64,000 bases of DNA from Amycolatopsis lurida (GCF_900105055.1 NZ_FNTA01000004.1:2263501-2327500); one strand, 5' to 3'. Positions 49,180 to 58,643 are shown, counted from the stretch's first letter. Numbers and translations are program-made. Notes: generated by a model from the letters alone, not told the origin.

Positions 49180-50904
49180 TCAGCCCCGGATCTCGTTCAG
49201 GTAGTTGTAGATCGTGTACCGCGTGACGTCGAGTTCCCCGGCGAGGTGGTCCACCGAGTCCTTGATGAGGAAGAACCCCGCCTCGTCCAGTTCCCGGACC
49301 ACGGCCGCCTTGTGCCGCTTCTTCATCAGGTCCACCGGGATCCCGGCCTTCGCCACGGCGCGCCCGACCAGGAACCGTTGCAGGCTGTCGACGTCCGGCG
49401 GGAACGTCTCGGGTTCGTGCCCGTCGGCCTTCGGCGCGCCGTCGGACAGCCGGTTGACGCACAGGCAGCCGATCGCGACCCCGTCGGCGTCCCGCAGGAA
49501 CAGCGTCGAGGAGCGGATCGCGCGGCCGTCGGGGCCGTGGGTCTCGTAGTTCGTCAGGTCCTGCGTGGTACCGCGGCGGACCAGGCCCAGCAGCAGATCC
49601 GTCATCGGCCCGCCGACCGTCCGGCCGGTGAGGTCACCCGCGATGGCGACGATCGAGTCCGGGAGCCTGCTCAGGTCGTGCAGCAGGACTTCGTTGCCCG
49701 GCCCCAGCATCGCCGCGAGCGCGTGCACCGCCGGGACGAGCGCGGTGAGCAGATCACCCGAAGCCGCCGAAGCGACGACCGGCGCTTCGAACACCGTGAC
49801 CGGCTTCTTCAGCCGCTCCAACGCCGTCCGCAGCTGTTCGGCCGCGCTCGCCGGAGTCGACGCGTGCGGCGACAGCCGGACGTGTTCCGGCCGCACGGTC
49901 GCGGCGATCCCGGCGTTCGCCAGCGCGGAACCCACCTGTTCGGCCGCGTGCCCCGGCAGTGTGAAGGCGAGGATGCCCGCCCGCCGGTCGACGGCCGAAA
50001 CCACTTCCCCGCCAACGGATTGCACGGCCGCTTCGAGTTCGCCGACCCGCTCGGCGATCCGGCCCGCGATGGCTCCGACGCCCGCTTCCTCGACCAGCTC
50101 AAGCGCCGCCGCGAACGCGCCCGAGGTGATCGGGCTCAGGTTCGAGATCGACCACGAGGCCGCGGTCTCGTCGGCGGGATGGATCTCGTCGTCGAACAGT
50201 CCCGGATCGCGGGCTCCGGTCCAGCCGGAGAGGATCGGTTCCATCCGCTCCAGCGCGCGGTCGGACAGCACGGCGAAACCGGTGCCCCAGCCCGCCCGCA
50301 ACCACTTCTGCCCGCCGACGACGAGCACGTCCGCGACCTCCCATGGCGCTTCGGTCACCCCGAAGCCCTGGATCCCGTCGACGACGAGCAGCCTGTCGCC
50401 GACCACCTCCCGGAGCGCCGCGAGATCGGCGCGGTACCCGGTCCGGAAGTCGACCGCGCTCACGCTCACCAGGGACGTCTCCGGCGTCAGCGCCGCCTTG
50501 ACCGCGTCCGCGGTGACGTTCCCCAGCGGCAGCCGCCGCACGGTCAGCCGTCCCGCCTGTTCGGCCCGCGCCCACGGGTAGGTATTGGCCGGGAACTCCG
50601 CCGCCGACACCAGCGCCTCGCCGCCGGGCGCGTTGAACGCCGCCTGGAACAACCCGAGACTGGTATGCGGCAGCAGCACCGTGTGGTCGGTGTCGCTGCC
50701 GGAAAGCCGCGCGGCGGCGGCCTTGGCCCTGGTCTCCTGCCGCATCAGGTCGTCCACGGTGGACGGACCGGCCTTGGTCGAGGCGTCGAGCAGGCTCGCC
50801 GTCGTGTCGAGCACGGCGTGCGACGGCGGACCGAACCGCGCGAAGTCGAGGTACCCGGCCGGCTCGTCGAACTGCAGCAGGTACCGCGGGGAGATCCGCG
50901 TCAT
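49180..50904 (-). CDS. Class V aminotransferase fused to YheO/DauR-type sensor and HTH
   Basis: 574 residues in one uninterrupted frame. Residues 1-365 are a class V PLP fold with Asp176 (VVDGIQG) for the pyridine nitrogen and Lys200 (VVGGQKWL) for the Schiff base. About 375-500 resemble the YheO PAS-like domain ([33 protein letters not shown]). About 515-572 form the HTH_22 helix-turn-helix of DauR-like repressors ([24 protein letters not shown]). The enzyme precedes the regulator, the reverse of MocR/GabR. Its ATG overlaps the amino-acid ABC ATPase stop by 4 bp. I infer an enzyme-regulator that reads an amino acid, perhaps the transporter's cargo. Confidence 0.85.
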   Translation of the reverse strand: MTRISPRYLLQFDEPAGYLDFARFGPPSHAVLDTTASLLDASTKAGPSTVDDLMRQETRAKAAAARLSGSDTDHTVLLPHTSLGLFQAAFNAPGGEALVSAAEFPANTYPWARAEQAGRLTVRRLPLGNVTADAVKAALTPETSLVSVSAVDFRTGYRADLAALREVVGDRLLVVDGIQGFGVTEAPWEVADVLVVGGQKWLRAGWGTGFAVLSDRALERMEPILSGWTGARDPGLFDDEIHPADETAASWSISNLSPITSGAFAAALELVEEAGVGAIAGRIAERVGELEAAVQSVGGEVVSAVDRRAGILAFTLPGHAAEQVGSALANAGIAATVRPEHVRLSPHASTPASAAEQLRTALERLKKPVTVFEAPVVASAASGDLLTALVPAVHALAAMLGPGNEVLLHDLSRLPDSIVAIAGDLTGRTVGGPMTDLLLGLVRRGTTQDLTNYETHGPDGRAIRSSTLFLRDADGVAIGCLCVNRLSDGAPKADGHEPETFPPDVDSLQRFLVGRAVAKAGIPVDLMKKRHKAAVVRELDEAGFFLIKDSVDHLAGELDVTRYTIYNYLNEIRG

Positions 50905-51668
50905 GCGAGGACCCGCGCCAGGAACTGCTTGGTCCGCTCGTGCTTCGGAGCGCTCAGGATCTCCCCCGGCGGCCCGGTCTCGACGACCACGCCATCGGCC
51001 ATGAACACCACCTCGTCCGCGGCCTCGGCCGCGAACCCCATCTCGTGCGTCACCACGACCATCGTCATCCCCTCCGCGGCCAACGTACCCATCACCGCCA
51101 GTACCTCGCCCACGAGTTCGGGGTCGAGCGCCGACGTCGGCTCGTCGAACAACATCAGCTTCGGTTTCATCGCCAGCGACCGGGCGATCGCGACCCGTTG
51201 CTGCTGCCCGCCGGACAGCTGCGCCGGATAGGCGTCGGCACGGTGGGCGAGGCCGACCCTGTCGAGCAGGTCGAGCGCCTGGACGCGCGCTTCCTCAGGG
51301 TTCAGCCCGAGGACCCGCACCGGCCCTTCGACGACGTTCTGCAGCGCCGTCCGGTGGCCGAACAGGTTGAATCGCTGGAACACCATGCCGATGTCGCGCC
51401 GCTGGCGGGCGACCTCGCGTTCCTTCAGCTCGTACAGTTTGCCATTGCGCAGCCGGAAACCGATCGGCTCGCCGTCGACCCAGACCTGGCCGGCGTCGAT
51501 CGTCTCCAGATGGTTGACACAGCGCAGGAAGGTACTCTTCCCGGCGCCCGACGGGCCGAGCAGGCAGACCACCTGTCCTTTGTGGACTTCGAGGTCGATC
51601 CCGCCCAATACCTCGGTGTGGCCGTAGCTCTTGCGGACGCCGACGGCCTTCAGCAGTGGCTCAGACAC
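50901..51668 (-). CDS. Polar amino-acid ABC transporter ATP-binding protein (GlnQ/HisP type)
   Basis: 255 residues from the GTG at 51668, which lies five bases after GAGGAG; the GTG at 51674 is less well placed. Walker [11 protein letters not shown]-loop [11 protein letters not shown], signature LSGGQQQR, Walker [13 protein letters not shown] and H-loop VTHEM are typical of polar amino-acid importers. The stop overlaps the aminotransferase-fusion start by 4 bp, so transporter and regulator are coupled. Confidence 0.93.
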   Translation of the reverse strand: MSEPLLKAVGVRKSYGHTEVLGGIDLEVHKGQVVCLLGPSGAGKSTFLRCVNHLETIDAGQVWVDGEPIGFRLRNGKLYELKEREVARQRRDIGMVFQRFNLFGHRTALQNVVEGPVRVLGLNPEEARVQALDLLDRVGLAHRADAYPAQLSGGQQQRVAIARSLAMKPKLMLFDEPTSALDPELVGEVLAVMGTLAAEGMTMVVVTHEMGFAAEAADEVVFMADGVVVETGPPGEILSAPKHERTKQFLARVLA

Positions 51669-52560
51669 GTTCACTCCTCACCAGCGGCGCGGTGCGCAAC
51701 GCCTTGGCGGCACGGGAGAACGGGCTCCTCGACCGGTCTTCGGAGTCGAACGTGCGCTCCAGATAGTGCTGCCCGACCCCGGCGACGGTCACCACGACCA
51801 TGTACCAGACGGCCGCGGCCAGCAGGGTCTCCATCACCAGCAGATTGTTGGACGAGATGTTGTTGGCGGCGTGGATCAGTTCGGTCACGCCGATCACCGA
51901 CGCCATCGACGTCCCCTTGAGCATGTTGATGAAGTCGTTGCCGGTCGGCGGGATGATCACCCGCATCGCCTGCGGCAGCACCACGCGGCGCAGCGTCGCG
52001 CCCGGCGACATCCCGATCGACTTCGCCGCCTCGGTCTGTCCACTGTCGACACTGTTCAGCCCGGCGCGGACGATCTCGGCCATGTACGCGCTTTCGTTGA
52101 GCGCCAAGCCCAGCAGCGCGGCGGTGAACGCGGTGATCAGCACGTTGGTCTGCTCGTGCAGCAGATAGCCGCCGAACGGCAGCGGGATCGAGATGAACTC
52201 GAAGACCAGCGCCAGGTTGTACCAGATCAGGATCTGCAGCAGCACGGGAAGCCCGCGGAACAGCCAGATGTAGCCCGCCGCGAACCAGCGCGCCACCGGA
52301 TTCGCCGAGCGGCGCATCAGGGCGATCACGATCCCGATGACGATCGCCGACCCCTGCGCGATCACCGCGAGCAGCACGGTGTTGAGCAGGCCGACCGCCA
52401 TCACGCGGTACCACAGGAATTCCGGCACGGAGTCCCACTGGATCTGCGCGTTCGCGAGCGCGATCCCGAGCAGGACCAGCAGCGCGAGGATGACGACGGC
52501 GCTGACCCAGCGGCCCCAGTGCCTCAGCCGGACGATCGGCAGCGGCTCAGCTCCCGCCAT
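51661..52560 (-). CDS. Polar amino-acid ABC transporter permease
   Basis: 299 residues; AAGGAGG precedes the ATG. Five to six membrane helices of the HisM/GlnP family and the EAA loop ([35 protein letters not shown]). It overlaps the ATPase gene by 8 bp and the binding-protein gene by 14 bp. It is a homodimeric or single-type channel, as only one permease gene is present. Confidence 0.93.
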   Translation of the reverse strand: MAGAEPLPIVRLRHWGRWVSAVVILALLVLLGIALANAQIQWDSVPEFLWYRVMAVGLLNTVLLAVIAQGSAIVIGIVIALMRRSANPVARWFAAGYIWLFRGLPVLLQILIWYNLALVFEFISIPLPFGGYLLHEQTNVLITAFTAALLGLALNESAYMAEIVRAGLNSVDSGQTEAAKSIGMSPGATLRRVVLPQAMRVIIPPTGNDFINMLKGTSMASVIGVTELIHAANNISSNNLLVMETLLAAAVWYMVVVTVAGVGQHYLERTFDSEDRSRSPFSRAAKALRTAPLVRSERV

Positions 52561-53515
52561 TGAGCTTCGCCTCCTTGACCGCGCCCTGTTCGACGCCCCA
52601 GGCCTGCAGGATCTTGCCGTAGCCGCCGTCGGCGATCAGGGACTGCAACGCCTTCTGGATCGACTCGGCGAGCGGTTTGTTCTCCTTGGTGACGCCGATC
52701 CCGTACGGCCCGCCGTTGATCGGCTCGCCGGCGACGACCTCGAAGAACTTGCCCTCGCCCGCGGTCCGCGAGATGTAGACCGCGCTGGGCAGGTCGTTGA
52801 GGATGGCGGCGACCCGGCCGGTGCGGAGCTGGTTCTGGTTCTGGGTGTCGGAATCGGTCGCGGTCACGGTCAGCGCGGGTTTGCCCGTCTGCGCGCACTT
52901 GCCGTTCTGTTCTTCGGCGAACTTCTGGTGGCTCGTCCCCTGCACGACCGCGACGTTCTTGCCGCACAACGTGTCCGGGCCGGAGATCTGGTCGGGATTG
53001 CCCTTGCGGACCATGATCGTGATCCCGGAGGAGAAGTAGTCGACGAAATCGATCTGCGCCTGACGGGTCTTGGTGTCGTTCATCGCGGCCATCGTGAGAT
53101 CGACGCGGCCGGACTGGAGGCTGGTGATCAGCGACCCGAACGCCATGTCCTGGTGGTGCACGGTGACGCCCAGCTTCTTGCCGATGGCCTTGGCGAGGTC
53201 GACCTCGTAGCCGATCGGGGTCTTGCCGTCGGCGGCGTAGAAGTTGTTGGGCGCGGACTGCAGATTCGACGCCAGGTGCAGCATCCCGGCCTGCGCGTAC
53301 TTCGCGGGGAGGGTGCCGGCGACGGCGGCGTCCTTCTGGACGGACTCGATCAGCGCGGTCGTGTCCGGGATGGCGGCGGGCGCGCCCGGGGCAGCGGGTT
53401 CCTGGCCACCTGCCCCGTCGGGCCCGCCTCCGCAGGCCGCGGTGACGAGCGCGGCCACGCCGGTGAGCACGGCCAGGCGCCAGGTTCGGGTCAGGGTGAG
53501 CGGCGTCGACGGCAT
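52547..53515 (-). CDS. Polar amino-acid ABC transporter substrate-binding lipoprotein
   Basis: 322 residues from ATG 53515 after GGAGG. A lipobox, LVTAAC, ends the signal. The SBP_bac_3 domain (IGYEVDLAKAIGKKLGVTVHHQDMAFGSLITSLQSGRVDLTM) is that of amino-acid and opine binders. The canonical Arg that grips the substrate carboxylate should lie in the segment TKTRQAQIDFVDYF. The cargo is probably a basic or polar amino acid or an amino-acid derivative. First gene of the four-gene operon. Confidence 0.9.
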   Translation of the reverse strand: MPSTPLTLTRTWRLAVLTGVAALVTAACGGGPDGAGGQEPAAPGAPAAIPDTTALIESVQKDAAVAGTLPAKYAQAGMLHLASNLQSAPNNFYAADGKTPIGYEVDLAKAIGKKLGVTVHHQDMAFGSLITSLQSGRVDLTMAAMNDTKTRQAQIDFVDYFSSGITIMVRKGNPDQISGPDTLCGKNVAVVQGTSHQKFAEEQNGKCAQTGKPALTVTATDSDTQNQNQLRTGRVAAILNDLPSAVYISRTAGEGKFFEVVAGEPINGGPYGIGVTKENKPLAESIQKALQSLIADGGYGKILQAWGVEQGAVKEAKLNGGS

Positions 53516-53549
53516 GACGGACCTCCACGGGGGCTTCAGGTGGTCGCCG

Positions 53550-53588
53550 ACGCTACAACTGGCTGTTGAAGAGGTCAACTCACAGTTG
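53550..53588 (-). promoter_or_regulatory. Promoter with two phased palindromic operators
   Basis: Minus-strand TTGACC (53573-53578), 17 bp, TAGCGT (53550-53555). Palindrome CAACTGGCTGTTG (53556-53568) fills the spacer. Palindrome CAACTCACAGTTG (53576-53588) overlaps the -35. The two start exactly 20 bp apart, two helical turns, and share CAACT and GTTG. Repression by a protein with cooperative dimers is the simplest reading; the operon's own fusion protein is the candidate. Confidence 0.75.
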
Positions 53589-53637
53589 AAATCCTGTCCG
53601 GTGGATGTCCGTTTCGCACGGCTTCCGCGCCCCGGGG

Positions 53638-53762
53638 TCGTGAGTGCTAAGGACGGTTCTAACCGTCCTTACCACTCACGAGACCCGACGGGCTCGATGC
53701 CAGTTACTCGGCAAGATGCGAAGGCCTCCTTGAGGGACTCTGGGTCCCCCAAGGAGGCCTTC
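53638..53762. repeat. Two adjacent palindromes of different families
   Basis: At 53638-53680 is a second copy of the CGTGAGTGGTAAGGACGG palindrome, with one arm mismatch and loop CT. At 53720-53762 GAAGGCCTCCTTG pairs with CAAGGAGGCCTTC, extended by GGGAC/GTCCC. Both lie between the GH8 3' end and the divergent side of the amino-acid operon promoter, so only the GH8 gene is positioned to use them as terminators. Confidence 0.75.
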
Positions 53763-53794
53763 ACGGACCTGGCTCCAGACTCACGCGAGTTCCG

Positions 53795-55012
53795 TCAGAC
53801 CGCGACGTAGTTCCCCGACAGGATGATCAGAACCTGCACGGTGATGCCCGTGCCGTAGTAGTCCTTGGCGTTCGGCGACCAGGTGGTGATCGACGTCCAC
53901 AGCTTGTCGAGCCAGGCCTGGCTGCCCGGGTCGTTCATCGCCGCGATGGCGAACGACGCGGTGAAGCAGGGGTGCTGCCCCGTCTCCTCCGGCAGCTTGG
54001 CCCCGGACAGCGTGTAGCCGGTGGTGATCTTGGCCGGGTTGCCGCCGGTGTTCTGCTGGATCCAGGTGTTCATCTTCCGCACCTGCCCCTGCGCGGGGCT
54101 GCCCGAAACGGTGATCCCGTCGACGCCGAGCCGCCACGGGTCACGGCAGGCGTTGTAGCCGTAGTACGGGTCGTGGTCCTCGAGGAAGCCCTCCGGAGCG
54201 GGCTTCGGCGTGGAGTTGGTGTTGACGACGAAGTCCGGGATCAGGCCGGTCTTCGGCGCGTACTGCTGCTGCAGCTGCGTGACCGCCTTCTCCTGACGGG
54301 TCCGGACCTGACCCCAGAAGGAGTCGCCGGTGGCCTTCTCGAACGCCCGAAGGTGTCCTGGCATCCAGTCCGACGAGCGCGAGCTGTTGATGTACTTGCC
54401 ACTGTCGGCCCAGTCCGCCAGCCGCATGAACTTCGTGTCGGGGTTGACCTCGCTGCGCTTGATCGCCTTGATGATCCGCAGCGCCTCGGCCTTGTAGTTG
54501 ACCGAACCGCCGCTGCCCCAGACCTTGTCGGCGAGGAGCAGGCCGTACGCGATCTCGAGGTCGCCGTCGGTCGCCGCGTCACTGCCGTTGACGCTCTGGC
54601 AGCTCTCGTTCTGCTCGGCGGCGTGCAGATCCTTGTCGATCACGGACGGGTGCGCTTTGACGAACTTCAGGATGCCGTCGAAAACCGTGCGCGCCTGCGA
54701 GTCCTTGCCCGCCATCATCGCCGCGATGGTCATGCCGTAACCCTGACCCTCGGCCACGAAGGCATGGTCGGCGTCCGGCGCCTTGACCGCGTACGTGCCC
54801 GCCCCGCACTTGGTGGTCAGGAAGTTCTTCTTCCAGTAGTCGTAGTACTTGGCGAGCGCCGCGTCCTGTGCCGATTGGGCCACGGACGGGCGCAGAACGC
54901 CCGGCAGGTAAGGGGTCCCCTGCCTGGTCACCGCGGTGGCGGGGGCGGTCGTGGCGACCAGCCCGGCGGTCAGCGCGGCCGCGGCCAGCACTGTCCGAAC
55001 GGTCTTTCTCAT
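53795..55012 (-). CDS. Secreted GH8 family glycosidase
   Basis: 405 residues; GGAGGAG precedes the ATG. A Sec signal ends at APATAVT. The (alpha/alpha)6 barrel shows EGQGYGMTIAAMMAG, with the GH8 catalytic acid Glu, and SDAATDGDLEIAYGLLLAD, the GH8 signature with catalytic Asp. YYGYNACRDPWRLG contributes to the substrate cleft. GH8 covers endoglucanase, lichenase, chitosanase and xylanase, and the activity here cannot be fixed. A CsnR-like palindrome upstream would favour chitosan, but weakly. Confidence 0.9.
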   Translation of the reverse strand: MRKTVRTVLAAAALTAGLVATTAPATAVTRQGTPYLPGVLRPSVAQSAQDAALAKYYDYWKKNFLTTKCGAGTYAVKAPDADHAFVAEGQGYGMTIAAMMAGKDSQARTVFDGILKFVKAHPSVIDKDLHAAEQNESCQSVNGSDAATDGDLEIAYGLLLADKVWGSGGSVNYKAEALRIIKAIKRSEVNPDTKFMRLADWADSGKYINSSRSSDWMPGHLRAFEKATGDSFWGQVRTRQEKAVTQLQQQYAPKTGLIPDFVVNTNSTPKPAPEGFLEDHDPYYGYNACRDPWRLGVDGITVSGSPAQGQVRKMNTWIQQNTGGNPAKITTGYTLSGAKLPEETGQHPCFTASFAIAAMNDPGSQAWLDKLWTSITTWSPNAKDYYGTGITVQVLIILSGNYVAV

Positions 55013-55087
55013 CGGCTCCTCCGGAAACGTCGTTGATGGCGGCGGCGCGTTTCGAGAGTGACAGCCGGATCGGGCAAAGACAAGAGA

Positions 55088-55106
55088 GTTAAGAAAGTTT
55101 CCTTAC
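55088..55106. promoter_or_regulatory. CsnR-like palindrome in the GH8/PPOX divergent region
   Basis: GTTAAGAAAGTTTCCTTAC is a near-palindrome. It resembles the TTAGGAAAGTTTCCTAA type of operator described, as I recall, for the ROK-family chitosanase repressor CsnR of streptomycetes. It is 76-94 bp upstream of the GH8 start and 49 bp upstream of the PPOX start, in an AT-rich patch. Confidence 0.4.
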
Positions 55107-55154
55107 TATTACCTCAAATGACGTCTCCGTGACGCGTGCCTTAGCGTTGACGGC

Positions 55155-55556
55155 ATGACGATCGACCTGAGCGCGCGCGGCGAGTCCTTCCGCGACTTCT
55201 GGACCGAACGGCACCTCGCCACCCTGACCACGGTCCGCCCCGACGGGACTCCGCACGTCGTCGCGGTGGGGGTCACGGTGGACTTCGAGGCTGGGATCGC
55301 CAGGGTGATCACGTTCCGCTCGTCCAAGAAGGCGCGCCTGATCAAGGAAGCGGGCGAACAGGGCATTCCGGTCGCCGCCTGCCAGATCGACGGGCCCCGG
55401 TGGTCCACTTTGGAGGGACGTGCCGTGCTGCGCGAAGACCCGGAGTCGGTACGCGACGCGGAAAACCGCTATGCGGCGCGTTACCGACAGCCCAAGCCGA
55501 ACCCGGAGCGTGTGGTCGTCGAGATCACCGTGACCCGGGTACTCGGCAACGCCTGA
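55155..55556 (+). CDS. PPOX-class (F420/flavin-dependent) oxidoreductase
   Basis: 133 residues, a single split-barrel domain of the pyridoxamine-phosphate-oxidase-like F420 family (HLATLTTVRPDGTPHVVAVG; RSSKKARLIKEAGEQGIPVAACQIDGPRWSTLEGRAVL). Actinobacterial relatives bind F420 or FMN and reduce diverse substrates, including biliverdin in some. TAGCGT ends 7 nt before the ATG with no ribosome site, so leaderless translation is likely. Divergent from the GH8 gene. Confidence 0.85.
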   Translation: MTIDLSARGESFRDFWTERHLATLTTVRPDGTPHVVAVGVTVDFEAGIARVITFRSSKKARLIKEAGEQGIPVAACQIDGPRWSTLEGRAVLREDPESVRDAENRYAARYRQPKPNPERVVVEITVTRVLGNA

Positions 55557-55611
55557 CCCGCGCGCACGAGCCGGGTGTGCCGGTCGGGGATCAGCCGGTG
55601 ACCGGCAGGCG

Positions 55612-56817
55612 TCAAGCCACGAACAGGCTGAGCAGTCCTTCGACCGAGCGCACGATCACCCGGGCGGCCGCGCGTTCGGCGTGCGCGGCGTCGGCCCGTT
55701 CCGCCTCGTGCCGCCAGCGGACGAGCGCGCTTTCCGCGGCCGCGTGGATCTCGGCCGGATCCGCGTCCGGTTCGAGACCGAGCCGTTCGGTGGGCGCGAG
55801 TCCCTGGGCACCGAGCAAGCGGACGGCTTCCTCGGCGACCTCTCCGGTCAACGCCGTGCGGCCGCCGCGGACACCGGCGATGAGCCGCAGCTCCCGGAAG
55901 TCGTGCGCCGCCGCGGCGAAACGCTCCACGCGCGCGGCGAGCCGGTCGCCGTGCGGAAGGGGTTCCGCGGCGAGAAGGCCTTCCAACCGCACCACCGCCG
56001 TGCGCGCCTTCAACGCCTCGGCCCGCGCGACGAAGCAGCCCGCGAGCGCGTCCCTCAGGTCGCCGAGACCGCTGCGGTGCACGAGTTCCGCCGAAAGTTT
56101 CAGTCTGTTCTCGCAGCCGGTGCGGATCAGGGTGATCGCCAGCCGGACCCCGTAGAGCCCGAACCGCGACACCAGATGCTTCCTCGATTCCGCCGGGACC
56201 CCCACCGGGAACGGATCTTCCACAAAGGAATCGACGGACAGGAGGTAGCGCTCGAGCTCCGGCCGGGAGATCGACGCCAGCGCCCGCAGCACCTCGAATT
56301 CGTCGTCTCGCAGCGCTCGCCCCGCGTAACCGAGTTGCCCGGCGACCGCGATGACTCCCTGGAATCCCGCGCAATCCGGGTTCTCGCGCCAGGCCCGCCG
56401 CGCCAGCTGTTTCGCGGTGAGCAAGGCGTCGATCCGGCCCGCGCCGACCTCGTCCGCTCTGCCGAGCACCAGCACGGAATTGACCGCCGTCTGCCGCGCG
56501 AACGCCGAACCGCCCACCGGCCGGGTGCCCGCGAGTTCGTCGGGTTCGAGATGGCGCACCAGGCGTACCGTCGCGTCGACGTGTTCGGCGGGGGCCGGGG
56601 TGTCGAACAGTTCGATTTCGCGCAACGCCCGCGTCGGCCATTCCGCGAGGGCGGAGACCAAAGTGGACTTTCCGGTTCCCGGGGTGCCGGTGAAACCGAC
56701 CCGCAGCGGTTCTTCCAAGCGCTCCAGGCATTCCCGCAGCATCGACACCGCGTGCGGGCGATCCCGGTAATGCGCCGCGGCCTCGTTCAGCAGTTCCCGG
56801 ACGTCCAGGGGGGTCAC
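55612..56817 (-). CDS. iniC: Dynamin-like GTPase, IniC type
   Basis: 401 residues from the GTG at 56817, which overlaps the IniA stop as GTGA. G1 motif GTPGTGKST; switch region with ELFDTPAP in place of D-x-x-G. The rest is helical, as in bacterial dynamin-like proteins, but shorter than mycobacterial IniC (about 490). Partner GTPases of this type remodel the membrane under envelope stress and confer tolerance to cell-wall drugs. The third G motif and N/TKxD are not obvious, so catalysis may need the IniA partner. Confidence 0.82.
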   Translation of the reverse strand: MTPLDVRELLNEAAAHYRDRPHAVSMLRECLERLEEPLRVGFTGTPGTGKSTLVSALAEWPTRALREIELFDTPAPAEHVDATVRLVRHLEPDELAGTRPVGGSAFARQTAVNSVLVLGRADEVGAGRIDALLTAKQLARRAWRENPDCAGFQGVIAVAGQLGYAGRALRDDEFEVLRALASISRPELERYLLSVDSFVEDPFPVGVPAESRKHLVSRFGLYGVRLAITLIRTGCENRLKLSAELVHRSGLGDLRDALAGCFVARAEALKARTAVVRLEGLLAAEPLPHGDRLAARVERFAAAAHDFRELRLIAGVRGGRTALTGEVAEEAVRLLGAQGLAPTERLGLEPDADPAEIHAAAESALVRWRHEAERADAAHAERAAARVIVRSVEGLLSLFVA

Positions 56818-58580
56818 GCCGAAAGCTCCCGGCGCGGCGTGGCGCCGGTGCCGAGCGCCCCCGCCTTCCGGTGCAGGGCGGCCAGCCGGTCGATCTCCTT
56901 CTTGACCCGCTGGGTGCGCCGGTCCCGTTCGGCGGAGCCGGCGATGATCAGTTCCCGTTGGCGCGTCAGCTCTTCGGAGAGCCGGTCGGCCACCGCGGCG
57001 AAATGGTCGCGCAGGCGCCGCTGCACCTGACGGACCTCGTCCTTGATCTCCTTGCTGAACCGGATGAACACGTCGTCGACGTGGCGCTGCGCGGCGGCCT
57101 TCGCCAGCGCCTGACGTCGCTGCAATCGCGTCCCGCCTTCGTCGCGCACGCTCTTGGTCGCGAACGCGACCCCGGCGCCGAGCGACACCGGGTTGATCAG
57201 CGGCAGCCCGGCGAGACTGGTGACCAGGCCGAACATCAGCACGCCGCCGTAGGAACCGCGCAATCCGGTGAAGAGTTTCTGCCCGATCTTGAACCGCTCG
57301 ATCTTGGGTGCGCCGACCTCGGGGATCGAGTCCACTCCGGACCCGCTCAGCGGTAGTTCCGGCGCATGACCGTAGTGCGGCCCGAAGGTCGAGGCGACCG
57401 CTTGCGCGATCCACTCCGACCGGTCGGACACCCAGTTGTAGTTCGTCTCGACCGCCTCGGCGAGGTTCTCTTCCAGCCAGGTCTGGAAATCCGGCCAGAT
57501 CTGCACGGGATCGCCTTCGTCGAAGGTGCGGTCGATATGCCGCACGATCATCCGGGTCCGCTCGCGCAGGTCGTATTCGGCGTCGGAGATCAGGTCGGTG
57601 ATCTCGTCCGACAACATGTTCTGCCAGCGGACGTTCTGCCGCCGCAGCTCCTCGGCGCGCCGCTGTGCCTGGTGCAGCAGCGTGACCTGGTCGACCCCGT
57701 TGTCCTGCGAGACCGCGTTGAGCCGGGCCTGGAGTGTCTCGACCAGCTCGACCGCCGCCGCGCGCACACTCACCGCGGCGGCGAGCGCACGGGTCCGTTC
57801 GATCGGGCGCGCGGCCTGCTCTCCCACCCAGTTCAGCAGTTCCGGGAAACCGGACCGTCCGTTGAGGACGGCGTCACCGGCCTTCGCGGCGGCCTGGCGG
57901 ACCGTCGCGGACACCGGGAAGACATCGGCGACGACACCGGTCTCCGACAACGCGGCGCGATTGCGGGCGGCGAGTTCCCGCCAGTCCGGGCTCACGTCGA
58001 TCTTGGTCAGCGCCAGCACCAGCGCCGGGCACCAGGTGCGGATATGCCTCGCCAGCGCGAGTTCCGCGGGCTGGAGTTCTTGTGTCGCGTCGGAGACGAG
58101 GATCACCGCGTGCGCGTCGGCGAGGACGTCGAGGGTGGCGGCGGTGCGCGGCGATCGGGGATCCCCTATCGCCGGGGTGTCCACCAGCACCAGTCCCGTG
58201 CCGAGCAGTTCGCGCGGCAGGCCGACTTCGACCCGGCGCAGGGAGCCGGGCGGCCGGACTTCGAGTTCCTTGGCCAGGTCACCGACCGGCACGCTTTCCC
58301 TGGCATGCCCGACCAGGATCGCGGCGGGATCGGCGGCGTAGCCGATCTCCGTGGGAACGGCGGGCGTACTCGCGTCCCCGACCGCGCAGACCGGCGCGTT
58401 CACCAGCGCGTTGAGCAGGTAACCCTTGCCCTGCTTGGGAAAACCGACCACCGCGATCCGGGTGCCCGGCGCCCGCTGGTCGCGTCTGCGCCGGAGGCGT
58501 TCGGCCAGGTCGGCGCGACCGTGGGCGGCACAGGCGTCCAAGGTCTCGTTGAGCACGTCGAGCCAGGCGGGGGCTGTCAC
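56814..58580 (-). CDS. iniA: Dynamin-like GTPase, IniA type
   Basis: 588 residues from GTG 58580. G1 GFPKQGKGY (the final Ser/Thr is Gly, as in some dynamin-like proteins), G3 LVDTPAIGD, G4 LTKID. A long helical stalk (VDQVTLLHQAQRRAEELRRQNVRWQNMLSDEI) is interrupted by a hydrophobic paddle-like segment (GGVLMFGLVTSLAGLPLINPVSLGAGVAF) for membrane insertion. This is the bacterial dynamin layout of mycobacterial IniA. It is coupled to the IniC-type gene and follows the iniB terminator hairpin. Confidence 0.85.
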   Translation of the reverse strand: MTAPAWLDVLNETLDACAAHGRADLAERLRRRRDQRAPGTRIAVVGFPKQGKGYLLNALVNAPVCAVGDASTPAVPTEIGYAADPAAILVGHARESVPVGDLAKELEVRPPGSLRRVEVGLPRELLGTGLVLVDTPAIGDPRSPRTAATLDVLADAHAVILVSDATQELQPAELALARHIRTWCPALVLALTKIDVSPDWRELAARNRAALSETGVVADVFPVSATVRQAAAKAGDAVLNGRSGFPELLNWVGEQAARPIERTRALAAAVSVRAAAVELVETLQARLNAVSQDNGVDQVTLLHQAQRRAEELRRQNVRWQNMLSDEITDLISDAEYDLRERTRMIVRHIDRTFDEGDPVQIWPDFQTWLEENLAEAVETNYNWVSDRSEWIAQAVASTFGPHYGHAPELPLSGSGVDSIPEVGAPKIERFKIGQKLFTGLRGSYGGVLMFGLVTSLAGLPLINPVSLGAGVAFATKSVRDEGGTRLQRRQALAKAAAQRHVDDVFIRFSKEIKDEVRQVQRRLRDHFAAVADRLSEELTRQRELIIAGSAERDRRTQRVKKEIDRLAALHRKAGALGTGATPRRELSA

Positions 58581-58643
58581 GGGGATGCAGTGTTCCCTTA
58601 ACCAAGCGCGGAATCAATGTGGCATAGGCCAACAATGCCGTGC

